DNA of 64,000 bases from contig CALFEQ010000007.1 of assembly GCA_937949945.1 (NCBI GenBank), forward strand, positions 1-64,000. The letters run 5' to 3'. The position numbers were made by a program, and so were the translations under genes. Positions within the stretch are counted from its first letter, which is position 1, and each line of letters opens with the position of its first letter. A model generated the notes under the pieces. The model made no database searches and was not told the DNA's origin. It saw only the letters and a list, made by a program, of their open reading frames with translations. Below, piece after piece: positions 43,133-52,039 of the stretch. The DNA is from an uncultured Myxococcales bacterium. Lineage in GTDB: Bacteria > Myxococcota_A > Polyangia > Polyangiales > Polyangiaceae.

Positions 43133-43440
43133 GGTCTTCTTCGTGCTCTTGGCCCGCCACGCCGTCGCGGGCGAGGCGCCGACCGGAGTGCCGGGCTTAT
43201 TACCACGTATCTCCCCGATACGCGGCCTTCCCAGAATTGGGCCGGTATCGGCCTTTCGCCACGGTTCGTGATGGGCTTTCGAGCGAACGCTCGCGTCGAG
43301 TCGCCACGCGACGCGCGGCTCTCGTGCGTGCGGAGCCCGGGTCGAGGTCGGCCGTCCGAGAGCGGGGTCGTTCGCGGCGCTCCGCCGTGCGCGGCGCGGC
43401 GTTCACGGGACGCGACGACGCTGTGCTAAGAACCGGGCCC
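43133..43440. other. Intergenic region between divergent lgt and a lipoprotein gene
   Basis: About 308 bases that should hold promoters for both directions. Apart from the palindrome at 43206-43222 and a GGGCCCGTGAGCCC hairpin at the right end covering the GTG start, I see no gene, RNA or repeat here. Confidence 0.5.
43206..43222. promoter_or_regulatory. CGTATC-N5-GATACG palindrome upstream of lgt
   Basis: A perfect 6+6 inverted repeat lies about 75 bases upstream of the lgt start in the gap between divergent genes. It is operator-like, but the binding protein is unknown. Confidence 0.3.
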
Positions 43441-44406
43441 GTGAGCCCGGCTGGTTTCCTCCGTGTCTGGTCGACCCTTCACGCCGGCGCACGGCCGCGC
43501 GCTGCGGCCGGCGTCCTCGCGTCCGTGACGCTCGCGGTCGCGTGCGTGCCCACCGGAAGCGCTCCGTCGCAAGACGCCGGCACGTCCGCCACGGCCACGC
43601 CGACGCCGACGTTCACGCCGTCGGTCAACGTGATGACCGAGCCGTTCGTGGACACGTTCGACCGGCCCGACGCCGGCGAGGCGCTGGCGCTGCCGGGCGA
43701 CGCGTCGGCGACGTCCCTCTCGATCGACGCCGCGGTCGCGAAGGCGGCGGCCGACGGACGCGCTCGAGCGGTCAACGAGGCCGGAGCCGACGTCTTCTTC
43801 GGCACGGACGCAGCGGACGCCGGCTCGCTCCAGCCGAGCTCCCGCCGCGTGAGCAACCTCGGACCGGACTGGTCGCCCGCACGTACGAACGCCTGGCGCA
43901 TCGAAAATGGCCGGCTCTGCGCCGAGAACGCGCACAACCGAGGGATATGGCTGAACCGGACGCTGCCGGTGAACGCACGGATCGAGTTCGATGCGTACGC
44001 CCTCACCGACGACGGCGACATCAAGGCCGAGGTCTGGGGCGACGGACGCTCCTACGCCACGAGCATCTCGTACACGACGGCCACGAGCTACATCGTGATC
44101 CTCGGCGGCTGGCGCAACACGATCCACGCGCTCGCTCGCCTCAACGAGCACGGAGCCGACCGCAAGGAGATCCGCGTCGACAAGACCGCCGACGACCCGC
44201 GCAGGCAGCCGGTGGCCAAGGAGCAACTCTACCAGTTCAAGATCGAGCGAACGGACGGCAAGACGATCCGCGTCTCCGTCAACGGCATCGACTACTTCGC
44301 CTGGGCCGACCCCGCGCCGCTCGCCGGTCAGGGCCACGACCACTTCGGGTTCAACGACTGGGAGGCCAAGGTGTGCTTCGACAACGTCAAAGTCACGCCG
44401 CTCTGA
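43441..44406 (+). CDS. Jelly-roll domain lipoprotein
   Basis: The 321-residue product begins at GTG 43441 with a lipoprotein signal (TLAVACVPTG, Cys near 35), then a Ser/Thr/Pro linker. From about residue 65 the fold is beta-sandwich: EPFVDTFDRPD, then NLGPDWSPARTNAWRIENGRLCAENAHN, IWLNRTLPVNARIEFDAYAL, YKFKIERTDGK-like strands and the final FGFNDWEAKVCFDNVKVTPL. This layout is typical of 3-keto-disaccharide hydrolase-like (DUF1080) or related concanavalin folds. No catalytic residue could be chosen. A second possible upstream start exists; GTG was chosen for the signal peptide. Confidence 0.75.
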   Translation: MSPAGFLRVWSTLHAGARPRAAAGVLASVTLAVACVPTGSAPSQDAGTSATATPTPTFTPSVNVMTEPFVDTFDRPDAGEALALPGDASATSLSIDAAVAKAAADGRARAVNEAGADVFFGTDAADAGSLQPSSRRVSNLGPDWSPARTNAWRIENGRLCAENAHNRGIWLNRTLPVNARIEFDAYALTDDGDIKAEVWGDGRSYATSISYTTATSYIVILGGWRNTIHALARLNEHGADRKEIRVDKTADDPRRQPVAKEQLYQFKIERTDGKTIRVSVNGIDYFAWADPAPLAGQGHDHFGFNDWEAKVCFDNVKVTPL

Positions 44407-44412
44407 TGCCTC

Positions 44413-44434
44413 GATCTCGCTCGATCACGAGATC
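44413..44434 (+). terminator. Hairpin after the jelly-roll gene
   Basis: GATCTCG and CGAGATC enclose an eight-base loop a few bases downstream of the stop codon. There is no T run, so it is a possible weak terminator. Confidence 0.3.
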
Positions 44435-44549
44435 CGAAGACAGGGCACACGAACGCGTGACTTTACTCCACGGCTTCGGGGGTCAAAACTAGAGTCGGTC
44501 GCCTGCCGGCGGAGCGTCCTCCGCCGCAAGAGCCACCGTTGGGCGCTCC

Positions 44550-46055
44550 GTGGAACAGCAGAAGAAGGACCCGCAGAAAGAGCTCGACATGGCTCTCACG
44601 GAGCTCGAGGAGCGGGTCGATCGACTGCGCGCGCTCTACGAGCAGTACTTCATGGGCTTCGAGAAGACGGAGCCCACGACGCAGCGGAAGGACGTCGACC
44701 GCCGCTTCGCCGTCCTCCGCAAGACGCAGATCCGCAACACGGCGCAGCGCTACCGCTTCAGCGTCATCTCGCAGAAGTTCCAGACGTACTCGATGTACTG
44801 GTCGCGTATCTGCCGCCAGATCGAGGAGGGCACGTACAAGCGGCACGTCGCGAAGGCGGCTCGGCGCTTCGGCGAGACGGGCGCGAACAAGAAGGAGCTC
44901 GATTTCTCGATCGACATCGACCTCAGCGAGTTCGAGAACCTCGAGGGCGACGATCTCGAGACCGCCCTCGCCGAGGCGAACGCCGCGGCCGAGGCCTACG
45001 CGGGCGGCGCCTCCGACACGGATCGGCCCGCGGCGCGTCCTCCGAGCCAGGCGGCGGCGTCTGCTCGACCGCAGGCGTTCGCAGGAACGTCCGACACCGC
45101 TTACGCCACCGCGGGCTCCGCGACGCCCGCGCGGCGCGACACGCCCATCGCCGCACCGAGCTCGGACACACCGCCGGTGCAGCGCGCCCCCGCCATCCGA
45201 GCGGCACGTCCCGCTCCGCTGCCGGCCGGGTCGAAGCCACGCATCGTCGTCCGCCGCCGCGAGCCCGGCGCTCCCGATGCGCCGCCGCCCTCGAGGCCGG
45301 GAGGCGGTCTCCCCACGGCCGAGTCCTCGCGCCGCCTTCCCGCAGCACCTCCGGTCGCCGAGTCCTCGCGCCGACTGCCCGCAGCGCCTCCGGCCGCCGA
45401 GTCCTCACGCCGCCTTCCCGCAGCACCTCCGGCTGCCGAATCCGCTCGCCGCATGCCCGCAGCACCTCCGGCCGCCGAATCCGCTCGCCGCATGCCCGCG
45501 GTGCCTCCGGCCGCCGAATCCGCTCGCCGCATCCCGGTGGCGGCTCCGGCCGTCGAGTCCTCGCGCCGCATCCCGGCGGCGCCGGTCGCTCCTGGGGCCG
45601 AGTCCTCGCGTCGCCTCCCGGCAGCTCGGCCGTCCACGCCCTCCGCCCCCGAGTCCGCGCGGCGCCTCCCCGTCCCGCCGGCGGCCGCCGGCTCCGTTCG
45701 TCGCATCCCGGCGGCTCCGCCCTCCGCGCCCGACTCCGGCCGTCGCCCGGGCATCGTCGCCGCACCCGGGGCGTCGCCGGGCGCGCCGAAGCCCGGCACC
45801 GCTCCCGCGGCTCCGCCGGCGCAACCAGGCGCACCGCCGGCGCAGGCTCGCTCCGCGACGGGGCCGGTCGGCCCCGCTTCGTCGGGCCGGATCCCCGCCG
45901 GCGCGCCGGCGCACGCCGACAGGCCGCCGCCCGCCCGGCCCTCGGTCGGCACCGGGCCCGCGGCGCGCCCGGGCCCACCGCCTTCTGGCTCGGACCAGCC
46001 GCGACCGAGGCCGGCGCCGCCGCCGTTGCCGAGTCAGCTCAAGAAGAACGGCTGA
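44550..46055 (+). CDS. MXAN_5187-type protein with proline-rich tandem repeats
   Basis: The 501-residue protein starts with GTG at 44550. Residues 1-125 are a conserved helical domain like the C-terminal domain of MXAN_5187 (LEERVDRLRALYEQYFMGFE, VLRKTQIRNTAQRYRF, YWSRICRQIEEGTYKR). From about 150 to the end it is Pro/Ala/Arg rich and disordered, including a tandem array of 13-residue units of the form AESSRRLPAAPPA. The array is a 39-base minisatellite in DNA. MXAN_5187 relatives are myxobacterial proteins of unknown function. Function not known here either. Confidence 0.8.
   Translation: MEQQKKDPQKELDMALTELEERVDRLRALYEQYFMGFEKTEPTTQRKDVDRRFAVLRKTQIRNTAQRYRFSVISQKFQTYSMYWSRICRQIEEGTYKRHVAKAARRFGETGANKKELDFSIDIDLSEFENLEGDDLETALAEANAAAEAYAGGASDTDRPAARPPSQAAASARPQAFAGTSDTAYATAGSATPARRDTPIAAPSSDTPPVQRAPAIRAARPAPLPAGSKPRIVVRRREPGAPDAPPPSRPGGGLPTAESSRRLPAAPPVAESSRRLPAAPPAAESSRRLPAAPPAAESARRMPAAPPAAESARRMPAVPPAAESARRIPVAAPAVESSRRIPAAPVAPGAESSRRLPAARPSTPSAPESARRLPVPPAAAGSVRRIPAAPPSAPDSGRRPGIVAAPGASPGAPKPGTAPAAPPAQPGAPPAQARSATGPVGPASSGRIPAGAPAHADRPPPARPSVGTGPAARPGPPPSGSDQPRPRPAPPPLPSQLKKNG
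45318..45551 (+). repeat. 39-bp minisatellite within the MXAN_5187-type gene
   Basis: Six near-perfect 39-base units, each encoding AES(S/A)RR(L/M/I)P-type 13-mers, lie head to tail; diverged, irregular units continue to about 45720. Unit length is a multiple of three, so copy-number change keeps the frame. Confidence 0.8.
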
Positions 46056-46215
46056 CCGAGCTCCGACCGCGGCCAGCGCGGGAGCGACCGCGCCCAGCAC
46101 GGGACGGCTCGTGATCGCCGGAAGACGCGGCCGTGGCGTCGGCCGCGTCGCATCGGCTCGTCTTCTGTGATCCGGCCTGGGCCGAGCCGTCGGGAGGCTC
46201 GGTCAGCTCGGCCGG

Positions 46216-46500
46216 TCAGTGGGTCGGGGTGAAGGAGGTGCGGGGTTGCCGCGAGGACGGGGGAAGCGCGTCGTCGGTGTCGTCGCAGAACAGGATCGCG
46301 CAGTGCTTGTTGTCGCTCTGGCGGATCCGGGTGCAGAGCTCGACCAGGTCTTCGTCGGCGTCGACGATGGTCCCTTCGATGGGCTGCGCCGTCCGAGCGT
46401 CGTACCTGCAGTTGTCGAGAGCCACCCACCGGCCTCGAAACTCGTCGCTCCGGCGGATCTGCGGCCAACTCATGCGACTGCCCATGTGTCCTTGAACCAT
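46216..46500 (-). CDS. Small DUF5678-like protein
   Basis: The 94-residue product has a core FRGRWVALDNCRYDARTAQP, then GTIVDADEDLVELCTRIR, then KHCAILFCDD, resembling the small DUF5678-type domain in which a strand carrying GRWVA is followed by a helix. ATG at 46500 is used; an internal ATG is an alternative. The C-terminal 25 residues are low-complexity. Cytoplasmic, function unknown. Confidence 0.6.
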   Translation of the reverse strand: MVQGHMGSRMSWPQIRRSDEFRGRWVALDNCRYDARTAQPIEGTIVDADEDLVELCTRIRQSDNKHCAILFCDDTDDALPPSSRQPRTSFTPTH

Positions 46501-46787
46501 CCTGCTGCTGCTTCTTGCTGCTGCCTTCGTTTCGAAGGTGCCTTTCCGGCACCCGAGACCCGGCTCGTCGCCGACGTCTCCGAAGCGTCACAGCACAGAA
46601 CCCTGCACTGCAGCGCCCCGTCGTGGAGGTCCTACATCGGTACAATGCCCGTCCTGGGCCGGTCAAGCGAGCGACTGTCGTTCTCCAGCCACACCTGAAC
46701 GTAAACCCAGTTTTTTCGCGGCCAAGGCGTTGAAATCCGGATCGGGCCGCCTCCACGCGACCGCGGCACGGAATCGCAGCCCCTCGG

Positions 46788-48143
46788 TCAGAGCCGAGCT
46801 TTCCGAGCTCCCGACATCCACGCGCCGATCCGCAGGGCCATCTCGAGCGCCTGGCGGTAGTTGAGGCGTGGGTCGCAGACGGACAGGTAGTTCTTGTCGA
46901 GGTCCGACTCGTCGATGCCGCCACCGATGCACTCGGTGACGTCCTCGCCGGTGAGCTCGAAATGCACGCCGCCGAACACGGTGCCGAGGCGCTCGTGGAT
47001 CGCGAACGTGCGCTCGATCTCGAGCAGGATGTCGTCGAAGTTGCGGGTCTTGAGCCCGCTCGACGTCACGATGCCGTTGCCGTGCATCGGGTCGCACACC
47101 CACAAGACGCGGAGCTGCGCGCGCTGGACCGCGTCGACGAGCGACGGGAGCACCTTCTCGACGTTCCCCGCGCCCATGCGCGTGATCGCCACGATCTTCC
47201 CGGGCTCGTTCGTCGGGTTGAGGATCCGAAAGAGGCTCACGGCCTCCTGCGGGTCGATCTTGGGTCCGAGCTTCACGCCGACGACGTTCTCGATTCCGCG
47301 GAAGAACTCGACGTGCGCCCCGTCGAGCGCGCGCGTGCGCTCGCCGATCCACGGCATGTGCGTCGTGAGCAGGTAGTAGCCGTCGCGGCGGGGGACCTTG
47401 CGGGTCTGCGCGGACTCGTAATGGAGGTTGAGCCCTTCGTGGCTCGTATAGAAGTTCACGCGCGTGAGCTCGTCGACGGTGGTCTCGCCGATCGCTTCCA
47501 TGAAGCGGAGGGCCTCCGCCAGCTTCTCGGTCGTCTGCTTGTACTCCGCACGTATGTCGTCGGGCAGGTCGGCGCGCGACATGAAGCCGAGATCCCAGTA
47601 CTCGGGGTGGTGCATGTCCGCGAAGCCGCCGATCGAGAGCGAGCGGATGAAGTTGAGCGTCATCGCCGCGTGCCCGTACGCGTCGAGCATCGCGCGCGGA
47701 TCGAAACGCCGTGCCTCCGGCGTGAACTCGGGCCGGTTGACGATGTCGCCGAAGTAGCTGGGGAGGACGACGCCGTCCCTCGTCTCCGTCGGGCTCGAGC
47801 GAGGCTTGGCGTACTGCCCGGCGAAACGCCCGACGCGGACCACCGGCTTCTTCGCCGCGTGGATCAGCACGAGCGACATCTGCAGGAGGATCTTCAGCTT
47901 GTTCGTGATGATCCCCGGCTGGCAGTCGGCGAGCGTCTCCGCACAGTCGCCGCCCTGGAGAAGGAAGCGCTTGCCGACCTGGGCCTCGGCGACCAGCTCC
48001 TTCAGCCGTTCGACCTCCCAGGAAGTGACGAGTGGCGGAAGCGTCTTCAGCTTCGCGACGACAGCCTCGACCGCCGAGGGGTCCTCGTAGGCCACGTCTT
48101 GGGCGCGAGGCTTGTCCTTCCAGGATTCGACGTGCCAGGACAC
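46788..48143 (-). CDS. aroG: Type II 3-deoxy-7-phosphoheptulonate (DAHP) synthase
   Basis: DAHP synthase joins phosphoenolpyruvate and erythrose-4-phosphate as the first step of the shikimate pathway. The 451-residue product is the class II (plant-like) type: VSWHVESWKDKP at the start, QGGDCAETLADC, RVGRFAGQYAKPRSSP, SHEGLNLHYE, PHMPWIGERTR-like segment, VKLGPKIDP and HGNGIVTSSGLKTR are all family signatures. Length is normal. GTG at 48143 begins with the conserved WxxESW motif; GTG at 48161 is an alternative giving six more residues. It stands alone, with no other aro gene nearby. Confidence 0.93.
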   Translation of the reverse strand: MSWHVESWKDKPRAQDVAYEDPSAVEAVVAKLKTLPPLVTSWEVERLKELVAEAQVGKRFLLQGGDCAETLADCQPGIITNKLKILLQMSLVLIHAAKKPVVRVGRFAGQYAKPRSSPTETRDGVVLPSYFGDIVNRPEFTPEARRFDPRAMLDAYGHAAMTLNFIRSLSIGGFADMHHPEYWDLGFMSRADLPDDIRAEYKQTTEKLAEALRFMEAIGETTVDELTRVNFYTSHEGLNLHYESAQTRKVPRRDGYYLLTTHMPWIGERTRALDGAHVEFFRGIENVVGVKLGPKIDPQEAVSLFRILNPTNEPGKIVAITRMGAGNVEKVLPSLVDAVQRAQLRVLWVCDPMHGNGIVTSSGLKTRNFDDILLEIERTFAIHERLGTVFGGVHFELTGEDVTECIGGGIDESDLDKNYLSVCDPRLNYRQALEMALRIGAWMSGARKARL

Positions 48144-48249
48144 GGTGGCGGAGCCTACCACGCGCCCCGGAACAGGCGACCCGAGCCGAGCGCGGCCGTA
48201 CGCCGCCGAGAACTTGGCCCTCCATGCGCGAACGTGCCTACGGTCTCGT

Positions 48250-48804
48250 ATGCGCGCGCTGCTCGCTCTGCCGTTCTCGATCGCCGTCCTGGGCTGCCTC
48301 GGCCATCAATCGCCCGCCGCACGAGCGCAGGAGGCGGCGACCGAGCTCAACGTCAACACGCGCTTCGGCAGGATGGAGCTCGCCGCGGAGAAGGTCGCGC
48401 CGAGCGCCCGCGACGCCTTCCTCCAGCGCAGGAAAGCGTGGGGTGCGACGGTGCGCGTCGCGGACTACGAGCTCGCCGGCTTCCGCATGAAGGGAAAGGC
48501 GGACGCGGAGATGTTCGTCAAAGTCGCCTGGTACCGCATCGACGAAGGCGACCTCCGCGTGACCGTCCTCCGCCAGGATTGGCACGACTTCAAAGGCGAC
48601 TGGCGTCTCGTGGACGAGACGCGCGCGGACGGCGACGTCGGCCTCCTCGGAGAGCCCGCGCCTCCCGCGGAGCCGCCGGCGAGGCCGCGGCCCACGCACT
48701 TCCCGACGATCCGCATCGGCGTCCACGAGCCGCCGCCGAGCGCGCCGGCGACGATCCCGCCGGCGGAGCCCCCCGCCGAGGACGAGGACGCAAACCACCC
48801 CTGA
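48250..48804 (+). CDS. Small lipoprotein with proline-rich C-terminus
   Basis: The 184-residue product has the signal MRALLALPFSIAVLGC (Cys at 16). A compact central domain (NVNTRFGRMELAAEKV, FVKVAWYRIDEGDLRVTVLRQDW) is followed by a Pro/Glu tail. It resembles small myxobacterial lipoproteins of unknown role. ATG at 48250 begins the signal. Confidence 0.75.
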   Translation: MRALLALPFSIAVLGCLGHQSPAARAQEAATELNVNTRFGRMELAAEKVAPSARDAFLQRRKAWGATVRVADYELAGFRMKGKADAEMFVKVAWYRIDEGDLRVTVLRQDWHDFKGDWRLVDETRADGDVGLLGEPAPPAEPPARPRPTHFPTIRIGVHEPPPSAPATIPPAEPPAEDEDANHP

Positions 48805-48826
48805 GAGACGGCATCGCCGTCTCTCA
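48802..48826. terminator. Perfect 11-bp hairpin between convergent genes
   Basis: TGAGAGACGGC pairs exactly with GCCGTCTCTCA around a three-base loop. The lipoprotein stop codon forms the first three bases of the stem. There is no T tract, but the convergent position suggests a bidirectional stop or mRNA end. Confidence 0.5.
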
Positions 48827-48876
48827 CGAGCTCGCGCAGCACGCGCCCGAAGGCGCGCCCCGCGGGAAAAGGCGAA

Positions 48877-49035
48877 TCAGCCCTGCGCCTTCGGCGGCGA
48901 CGACTTCTTGGCGGTCGACTTCTTCGCCGCCGCCTGCTTCCCCGCCTCACGGCGGCGCTTGAGGCGAGCCTTCTTCTTCTTCTGCGCCTTGCGGCGCCTC
49001 ATCTTCATCGAGTTTCTGCGATCGAACTTACCCAT
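48877..49035 (-). CDS. Small Lys/Arg-rich protein (52 residues)
   Basis: Fifty-two codons run from ATG at 49035 to TGA at 48877. The product opens MGKFDRRNSMKMRRRKAQKK and stays strongly basic to about residue 45, ending SSPPKAQG. The Gly-Lys-x-Asp-Arg-Arg opening recalls small ribosomal-type proteins such as Thx, but the rest does not match. No strong ribosome-binding site is visible. Basic charge and compact size suggest rRNA or DNA binding. Confidence 0.55.
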   Translation of the reverse strand: MGKFDRRNSMKMRRRKAQKKKKARLKRRREAGKQAAAKKSTAKKSSPPKAQG

Positions 49036-49191
49036 GGGGGGCGCATCCAACGCGAGATCCTTCGCGTCGTCAACCCGTGCGCGTCGCCGACCGGACGCCC
49101 ACGGCCGCCCGACGCTCCGCTCCCAGGACGAGCGCAGCGGTCGAGGCTACCCTCCCGCGCGTTCGGTCCGCCGACGAGGTCGAGCGGAGGG

Positions 49192-49440
49192 TCAGCCGGC
49201 GCTCTCGGCGACCGCGTCCTCGCGGCCGCGAACCTCGAGGCGATAGCGGCTGTTGATCGTCTCGATGTAGAAGACCTCGCGCCCCGCGAGACGCAGCACC
49301 CGCTTCACGGGCGTCGTCACGTACTCGTGCATGCCATCCGGAAACTCGATGACGACCACGGATCCCTTCCGCGGGGCTCGCACGAGTCGGCCTGCGACGG
49401 CACGTGACCCCTTCCCGAGCTTGCGGAGCACGACTTCCAC
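49192..49440 (-). CDS. Small beta-rich conserved-looking protein
   Basis: About 82 residues from GTG at 49440 (TTG at 49449 is an alternative). The product is beta-rich: VEVVLRKLGKGSRAVAGRLVRAP, then GSVVVIEFPDGMHEYVTTPVKRVLRLAGREVFYIETINSRYRLEV, similar to small SH3-like fold proteins. I do not recognise a family name. The upstream part of the frame has unlikely composition and was left out. Confidence 0.5.
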   Translation of the reverse strand: MEVVLRKLGKGSRAVAGRLVRAPRKGSVVVIEFPDGMHEYVTTPVKRVLRLAGREVFYIETINSRYRLEVRGREDAVAESAG

Positions 49441-49844
49441 AAAACCCAATCTAGCATTGCCAGCGGCCACGTCTACGGCCGCGGCAGGCCCCTCGACCCG
49501 CGCGATCGCGTGGATGGTGGGCGTGTGGCTGGGCCAGCGGATTTTCGCGCCGGACCGCCGCCGGGCCCGTTTTCCCGGCGCAAACGCGACCTGATCGGGC
49601 CGGGTGCCCACCCTTCACGGATACTCCTCCGTGTCGGCACGGCTACCACCCACCGCGTCACGACCGCGCGTCTGCAGGGCTCGCGACGTCTCGGCCGTCC
49701 TCGCCGAGCACTCGAGCCGCCGGACGCTGACGGCGCGCGTCATACCCCTTCGGTGACGGGGGCCGGGCCGACGGCGCTCGTCGCGAACGTACCTCGTTGC
49801 CCCAGAATGGGCGGCGCGACTTGTCCTCCCGCTCGCTGGCGAGT

Positions 49845-50534
49845 ATGCGGGCCCGGATGTCGCTCCCTCACTCGTCGAACGGTGAGCACCTCGCGTTCGA
49901 GGCCTCTGCGACGGGCAGGCCGGGCGAGCACGCGGGCTCGAGCAGGCGTCACGGCTGCATCGAGGTGGTGTGCGGCTCGATGTTCAGCGGAAAGACCGAG
50001 GAGCTCCTCCGCCGGGTGAAGCGCGCCCGCCTCGCGCGACAGCGTGTCGTCCTGTTCAAGCCCCGCATCGACAACCGCTACGACGACGTGAAGGTCGTCA
50101 GCCACGAAGGATTGAAGGCCGACGCGACGCCGGTCGGAAGCTCGAGCGAGCTGCTCGCGGAGGTGAAGCGGCACGGGGCGAGCCTGCCCGACGTCATCGG
50201 GATCGACGAGGCGCAGTTCTTCGACGACGGCATCGTCGATGCGGCCGAGCAGCTCGCGAACGAGGGCGTCCGCGTGATCTGCGCCGGCCTCGACCAGGAC
50301 TACCTCGGCAAGCCGTTCGGCCCGATGCCCGCGCTCATGTGCATCGCGGAGTACGTGACCAAGCTCCAGGCGGTGTGCTCGCGCTGCGGCGCGGCGGCAT
50401 GTCGCTCGCAGCGGCTCGTCGGGATGGAGGGCCAGCTCTTCGTCGGCGGCGCAGCGGATTACGAGCCGCGCTGCCGGCGCTGCTTCGTCGCCGGCGTCGT
50501 GGACGTGGCCGGCGGCCCGCCCGCACGCGGCTGA
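49845..50534 (+). CDS. tdk: Thymidine kinase
   Basis: Thymidine kinase phosphorylates thymidine for the nucleotide salvage pathway. The 229-residue protein has the P-loop GSMFSGKTEE, FKPRIDNRY, the GIDEAQFFDDGIVDA segment with the catalytic Glu, ICAGLDQDYLGKPFGP, and a zinc-binding CSRC motif with RCRRC near the end. ATG at 49845 is chosen; the region upstream lacks family similarity. Its 3' end overlaps the penicillin-binding protein gene on the other strand by 76 bases. Confidence 0.93.
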   Translation: MRARMSLPHSSNGEHLAFEASATGRPGEHAGSSRRHGCIEVVCGSMFSGKTEELLRRVKRARLARQRVVLFKPRIDNRYDDVKVVSHEGLKADATPVGSSSELLAEVKRHGASLPDVIGIDEAQFFDDGIVDAAEQLANEGVRVICAGLDQDYLGKPFGPMPALMCIAEYVTKLQAVCSRCGAAACRSQRLVGMEGQLFVGGAADYEPRCRRCFVAGVVDVAGGPPARG

Positions 50535-51871
50535 CGGACGCCCGCGACACGCGGAGCCGTCACGCCCGGCACCTTCTGCGAGGCGAAGTAGGCGCGGAGC
50601 ATCTCGCGGGCGAGCACGTTCGCCTTGATGATCCACTTCGGGCCGTTCACCACGAGAACCGCGAACGCCACCTGCCGCGGCTGGGCCGGCTCCTGGCCGT
50701 CGCGCTTGGCGTCCTGCGGCGAGGCGATCGGCTTGCTCGGCGCGAAGCCCGCGAACCACGTGTAGAGGTTCTGGGTCGCCGGATCGGTGAGCGTCCCGGT
50801 CTTCCCCGCGACCGACACGTGCGGGAGAAACGATCGCCCGCTCGCGTCGTGGAAGGCGCGATACGACGTCCCGTACGCGACGGTGGTGTCCAGCATCGTC
50901 GTGAGCGCCCGCGCGGTCTCGGGCTTCATGATGCGGCGCTGCGCGAGCCCCACCGGTGCGGTCCACTGGGTCTTCCCGTTCTCGACGACCTCGGTCACGA
51001 GCACGGGCCGCACCGGCTCGCCACCGCGCGCGATCGCGGCGCTGATCCACGCGGCGTGGATCGGCGAGAGCGTCGTGTTCCAGAAGCCGGCCGCCGTGCG
51101 CGCGAACGCGAGCGGCTCCTCCGGGAAGCGCGCCGCGCTCGGCTGGACCGGGACGTCGAACGCGAGCGGCGAGCCGAAGCCGAACGCCTTGGCGGTCTCG
51201 TCGAGCCGAGGCGGATCGAGGTGGTTGATCGCGAGGCGCGCGAACACCGTGTTGATGCTGCGGCCCATCGCGCCCGCCAACGTGGTGCACCAGCGGTCAC
51301 GCCGCGGGTCCGGCACGAGGTCCTGCTGCACGAGCTTGTGCTCGCCGCCCGAGTAGCACTCGCGCTGCTGGGGCCCGATCCCGGCGTTCTCCACGAGCGA
51401 CGCGGCGGTCACGATCTTGAAGATGCTCGCCGCCGGCGCGGTCGCCTCCACCGCGAGATCCCGCGGCGCGCCCTTCTCGACGTGGCTCGCGTAGACGAGG
51501 ACCTTGCCCGTCTCGACGTCCATCATCACGACGGCCGCCTCGGGCAGGTGGTACGAGGCCATGATGCGCCGCGCGGCGCGTTGGAGCGCAGGATCGATCG
51601 CGAGCCGCGCGGTCTTCTTGTCGGGCAGCGGCGCGGTCACCCCGCCGTCCTTCACGTCCATCCGCGTGAGATCGAGCCCCGCGAGCGTCGGCGGAGGCGG
51701 CGCGGTCGCGGCGGCGGCGGGGCGTTTCGTGGCCTTGACGATGGATGGCGCCGGGGTCTCCGTGCGGAGGGCCCGGCGCGCGATCGGGACACCGAGCGCG
51801 AGGAGCAGCGGCAGCCCGACCACCACGGCAATTCGCGCTCGCCGCGTGCCGACGGTCCCGAGTCGTCGCAT
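50459..51871 (-). CDS. Penicillin-binding transpeptidase
   Basis: The 470-residue product has an N-terminal membrane anchor (RIAVVVGLPLLLALGVPIA) and a transpeptidase domain with SxxK motif ASIFK, SxN motif GRSINTVF and KTG motif VAGKTGTL. It cross-links peptidoglycan peptides in the periplasm. A long Ala/Pro tail follows the domain and is probably disordered. The large N-terminal dimerisation domain of class B enzymes is absent, so it is a compact type. ATG at 51871 was chosen; the frame extends farther with unlikely composition. Its 3' end overlaps tdk on the other strand by 76 bases. Confidence 0.88.
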   Translation of the reverse strand: MRRLGTVGTRRARIAVVVGLPLLLALGVPIARRALRTETPAPSIVKATKRPAAAATAPPPPTLAGLDLTRMDVKDGGVTAPLPDKKTARLAIDPALQRAARRIMASYHLPEAAVVMMDVETGKVLVYASHVEKGAPRDLAVEATAPAASIFKIVTAASLVENAGIGPQQRECYSGGEHKLVQQDLVPDPRRDRWCTTLAGAMGRSINTVFARLAINHLDPPRLDETAKAFGFGSPLAFDVPVQPSAARFPEEPLAFARTAAGFWNTTLSPIHAAWISAAIARGGEPVRPVLVTEVVENGKTQWTAPVGLAQRRIMKPETARALTTMLDTTVAYGTSYRAFHDASGRSFLPHVSVAGKTGTLTDPATQNLYTWFAGFAPSKPIASPQDAKRDGQEPAQPRQVAFAVLVVNGPKWIIKANVLAREMLRAYFASQKVPGVTAPRVAGVRQPRAGGPPATSTTPATKQRRQRGS

Positions 51872-52039
51872 GGGCACCAGGTGACACCGGCGCCCCTCAT
51901 TGGGCAAACAAACGGCTGTGCCCGGCCCCGAGCTCGGCAGCCCACACGCGCCGGTGGATGGAACGGTGGGCGATCCCGTAGGCCCGTGATATCGGGGTTT
52001 TGCATCATTCGCGTCCGCTCGCGACTCCCGAGCACGTCC

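Noticed and set aside
45318..45720. CRISPR-like regular repeats
   Set aside because: Units are contiguous in-frame coding repeats with no spacers or cas genes.
49970..52039. Long open upstream extension of the HEAT-repeat gene through tdk and the penicillin-binding protein gene
   Set aside because: Composition is Arg/Ala/Pro noise and it crosses two well-supported genes; the signal peptide at 52040 marks the true start.
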